From: Sycobia sp. Sy_11
Taxonomy: Eukaryota; Arthropoda; Insecta; Hymenoptera; Epichrysomallidae
Reading direction: 5' to 3'
Length of the DNA stretch: 64,000 bases
NCBI GenBank assembly: GCA_018907035.1
Contig: JACCIC010000015.1
Span: 1,094,501-1,158,500, forward strand
Both the position numbers and the translations under genes were made by a program. The notes below the pieces were generated by a model. It searched no databases. It had not been told where the DNA came from and was given only the letters and a program-made list of their open reading frames with translations. Below, piece by piece: positions 62,044-64,000 of the stretch (its first letter is position 1; each line of letters opens with the position of its first letter).

Positions 62044-64000
62044 TGGTTGAGTAAGAACGATGTCGATTGCACTAAGTAAGGCAATTGCTTCGGCTGTAAA
62101 AATAGAAGCGTTTTTCTCTATACTGAGTATTCGGGTCTCGTTTAATAGAGGAGATGAAGCTGAACAAGCAGCTGTAATAGAGGCTTGTGTTTTACTACAC
62201 TGGATTAAATTTGTCAGAATCATGGTTTTTATATGTATTAATGTATTCACTATTTACATCAACTTTCTAAGTTATTGTTTTGAAGTCCATGTTATAGATC
62301 GGAAAATGATTTGTAAAATAAATGTTACTATTTTCTGCTGCAATATTTTTGATTCCGCATAGCAGAAACCTTTTAGATTTTTCCAACCCTGTATATTTTA
62401 ATCTAGTTTTGAACCGCTCGATTTTAGAGTAGATTAAAGAGTTCTCATTCGATAGCGTTTTATAAAGGTAACAGTCTAGCAGGAATGTTCTATGGTCGTG
62501 CAATGTAAGCATTTTGGATTCAGCAAGGAGAATTTATAGTTTATAGGAGTCGATTTTCTGTACCCTATACAGAATCGAATAGCGGCATTTTGTATTTTAT
62601 GTAGCTTGTGTTGTGAAGTCTTTTGTGACATAATATATAACAATTCCATATTCAATAATAGATCATACAAAGCTCTTGTACATTATAAGTAGGGTCTCAG
62701 GACTAATTCCCCACCACGTACCTCTAGAAAATTTAATCATGTTCAAGCTTCTTAAGAATCTTTTTTGAACAGATTCAATTTGATTCTTGAAGGAGAGTTT
62801 AGAGTCAAACTGAATACCAAGAAAGTTGCCTCAGTTACTATTCTTGACTATGGCATCATTGATTTTTATTAATTCTGTATTGTCTTCGATCTTTCTTTTA
62901 CTAAATACAATAAACACAGTTTTATTGGGATTTATTATGAAATCCTAGGTCACGAAGATTAGTGGATATTTGGTTTTATCACTCTCTCCAGGAGTCTTTT
63001 ACTAAAGTTAAATTTTGAGCGACTGTATCACATTGCGAGGTGATCGGGAAATTGCGAAAGAGAAACGCTTTTGGGTAAGTTTTCGTTGATTTGAGCAATG
63101 TAGATGCAAATTGGAGGGGACTAAGAACTCCTCCTTGGGGTACTTCTTTGTGAACTAATCTAAGTGTAGCACATTCATTTTCAGTGATTATCATTTTTAA
63201 TTATCAGTCTTTCCGTAGTTATGAACTTTACAAATTGGACTGTATTTTTAGGACAGCCTACATCAGCTTGATATTGACCAAGATATCTATATCGAGTTTG
63301 CCAAATGCACTACTAACGTCCAAATTTTACAAATTTTTTTTTACAAATTTTATAAAGTTTACAAAGTTTTTTTTGGGAATGCTATTTTGTAATGCGGATT
63401 TTATTTCTAGATACATTTTGTGACATCATGTCCCACTGAACTTGAGGGAGAGAGTAATTTCAGGGCGACGATATAAACCAGAATGTCTAAATCTTCTTTT
63501 AGATTAGTAATGATAATGACAGCTATTTCTACATATATTTCTACATACACAGGATGGCTGGTTATACTTTCGATTTCTTTGTATACGATATTATTGCGAA
63601 TAAGCATCAGTATACTTCCTCCTCGACTGTATTTTTTATCCTTCCTAAAGGTCTAAAATTTACTATTTTTTCATTGAAACAACTTTCAACATAGATAAAA
63701 AAATCAATGTTCGCAATTATGTTGTGTAGTTCGCAGCGTTTAGGACAAATGCTGTAAACATTCCAGAATAAACTTTGTAGATTACTTTTAGTAATGCAAG
63801 TTCATTGCGTATATTTCGATATATAATGATTATATCCAATGTGAAATTCTTTGTATTCAGTAAGAGCTTGTAAAATTTATGTTTATATACAACTAAAAGT
63901 TATGGTTTTTCGGTAGGAATATGTTTTTGTGAGCTGTCTAATTCACTTCCTGTGTTCCCTTCAGAGTTTTTTTGAATCTTTATCTTTTTTTTTATTCTGG

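Larger units (their letters stand above)
60628..64000 (-). mobile_element. decayed I-like non-LTR retrotransposon (endonuclease, RT, RNase H), runs off the window
   Basis: Read on the minus strand from the window edge. Endonuclease remnants come first (GGSILMLIRNNIVYKEIE, about 63555-63625). Reverse transcriptase follows: SSAFGKLDIDILVNIK (63270-63330), PQGGVLSPLQFAS (63100-63145), INPNKTVFIVFSKRKIE (about 62890-62940), then GTWWGISPETLL and KIQNAAIRFCIGYRKSTPIN. RNase H comes next: FTAEAIALLSAIDIV (62055-62110), then FIIFSDSLRVLQSLKNI and ENELVDARAKEA (61060-61290). A C-terminal SPSCECGNEAQ Cys motif (about 60770-60800) follows, and a short A tract at the 3' end (60628-60637). RNase H plus endonuclease in this order points to the I clade. 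The YADD box is lost, and many stops and frameshifts make it inert. A solo LTR splits the RNase H part. Confidence 0.85.

Noticed and set aside
1..64000. tRNA, rRNA and CRISPR signals
   Set aside because: I looked for B-box-like GGTTCGAATCC words and regular spaced repeats and found no tRNA-like fold or repeat-spacer array. A covariance-model search was not possible here, so small RNAs could be missed.

Overview
This window is eukaryotic nuclear DNA, most probably from an arthropod and plausibly a hymenopteran insect. It is AT-rich, with GT-AG spliced genes, very many (AT)n and (CT)n/(GA)n microsatellites, scattered GC-rich islands, and decayed animal-type transposons (mariner, I-like non-LTR elements, a solo LTR). 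No prokaryotic, organellar or viral gene organisation is visible. The taxonomic call is an inference; the sequence alone does not settle the species.

Layout. 1-3 kb: a decayed GH13 maltase/alpha-glucosidase pseudogene on the minus strand. 3-27.8 kb: about 25 kb in which I can support no protein gene. It holds an LTR-like block (4.5-5.2 kb), GC-rich islands (about 9.7-10.3, 14.5-15.2, 18.6-19.7, 20.8-21.5, 22.5-23.3 and 25.6-26.4 kb) and long simple repeats. 27.97-37.08 kb: one complete six-exon gene on the plus strand for sedoheptulokinase (SHPK/CARKL, FGGY family; 491 aa predicted). 38.7-39.2 kb: a fold-back (long inverted repeat) element.

39.4-60.4 kb, minus strand: a tandem cluster of three chymotrypsin-fold (S1) serine protease homologues. 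Two are complete (four exons each, with identical splice phases and a 64-nt first exon in both). The third is only its last two exons; its first two exons must lie beyond the window or be lost. All three have replaced the catalytic serine (Ala, Gly, Gly). The two complete ones keep His and Asp but have lost the Cys42-Cys58 disulphide. They are predicted to be secreted, catalytically dead family members.

The cluster is full of transposon debris: a mariner with both ends and TA target duplications (57.6-58.8 kb), a second mariner remnant (55.3-55.8 kb), a possible Tc1/mariner tail (44.5 kb), a reverse-transcriptase fragment (54.0-54.4 kb), half a copy of the fold-back element (58.8-59.1 kb), and a decayed I-like retrotransposon from 60.6 kb to the window edge. 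A 749-bp solo LTR sits inside that last element, flanked by a 4-bp duplication. Introns 2 and 3 of the third paralogue have grown by these insertions.

The kinase gene and the protease-homologue cluster have no evident functional link. The kinase is housekeeping carbohydrate metabolism; the cluster looks like a young, lineage-specific expansion of secreted pseudo-enzymes.
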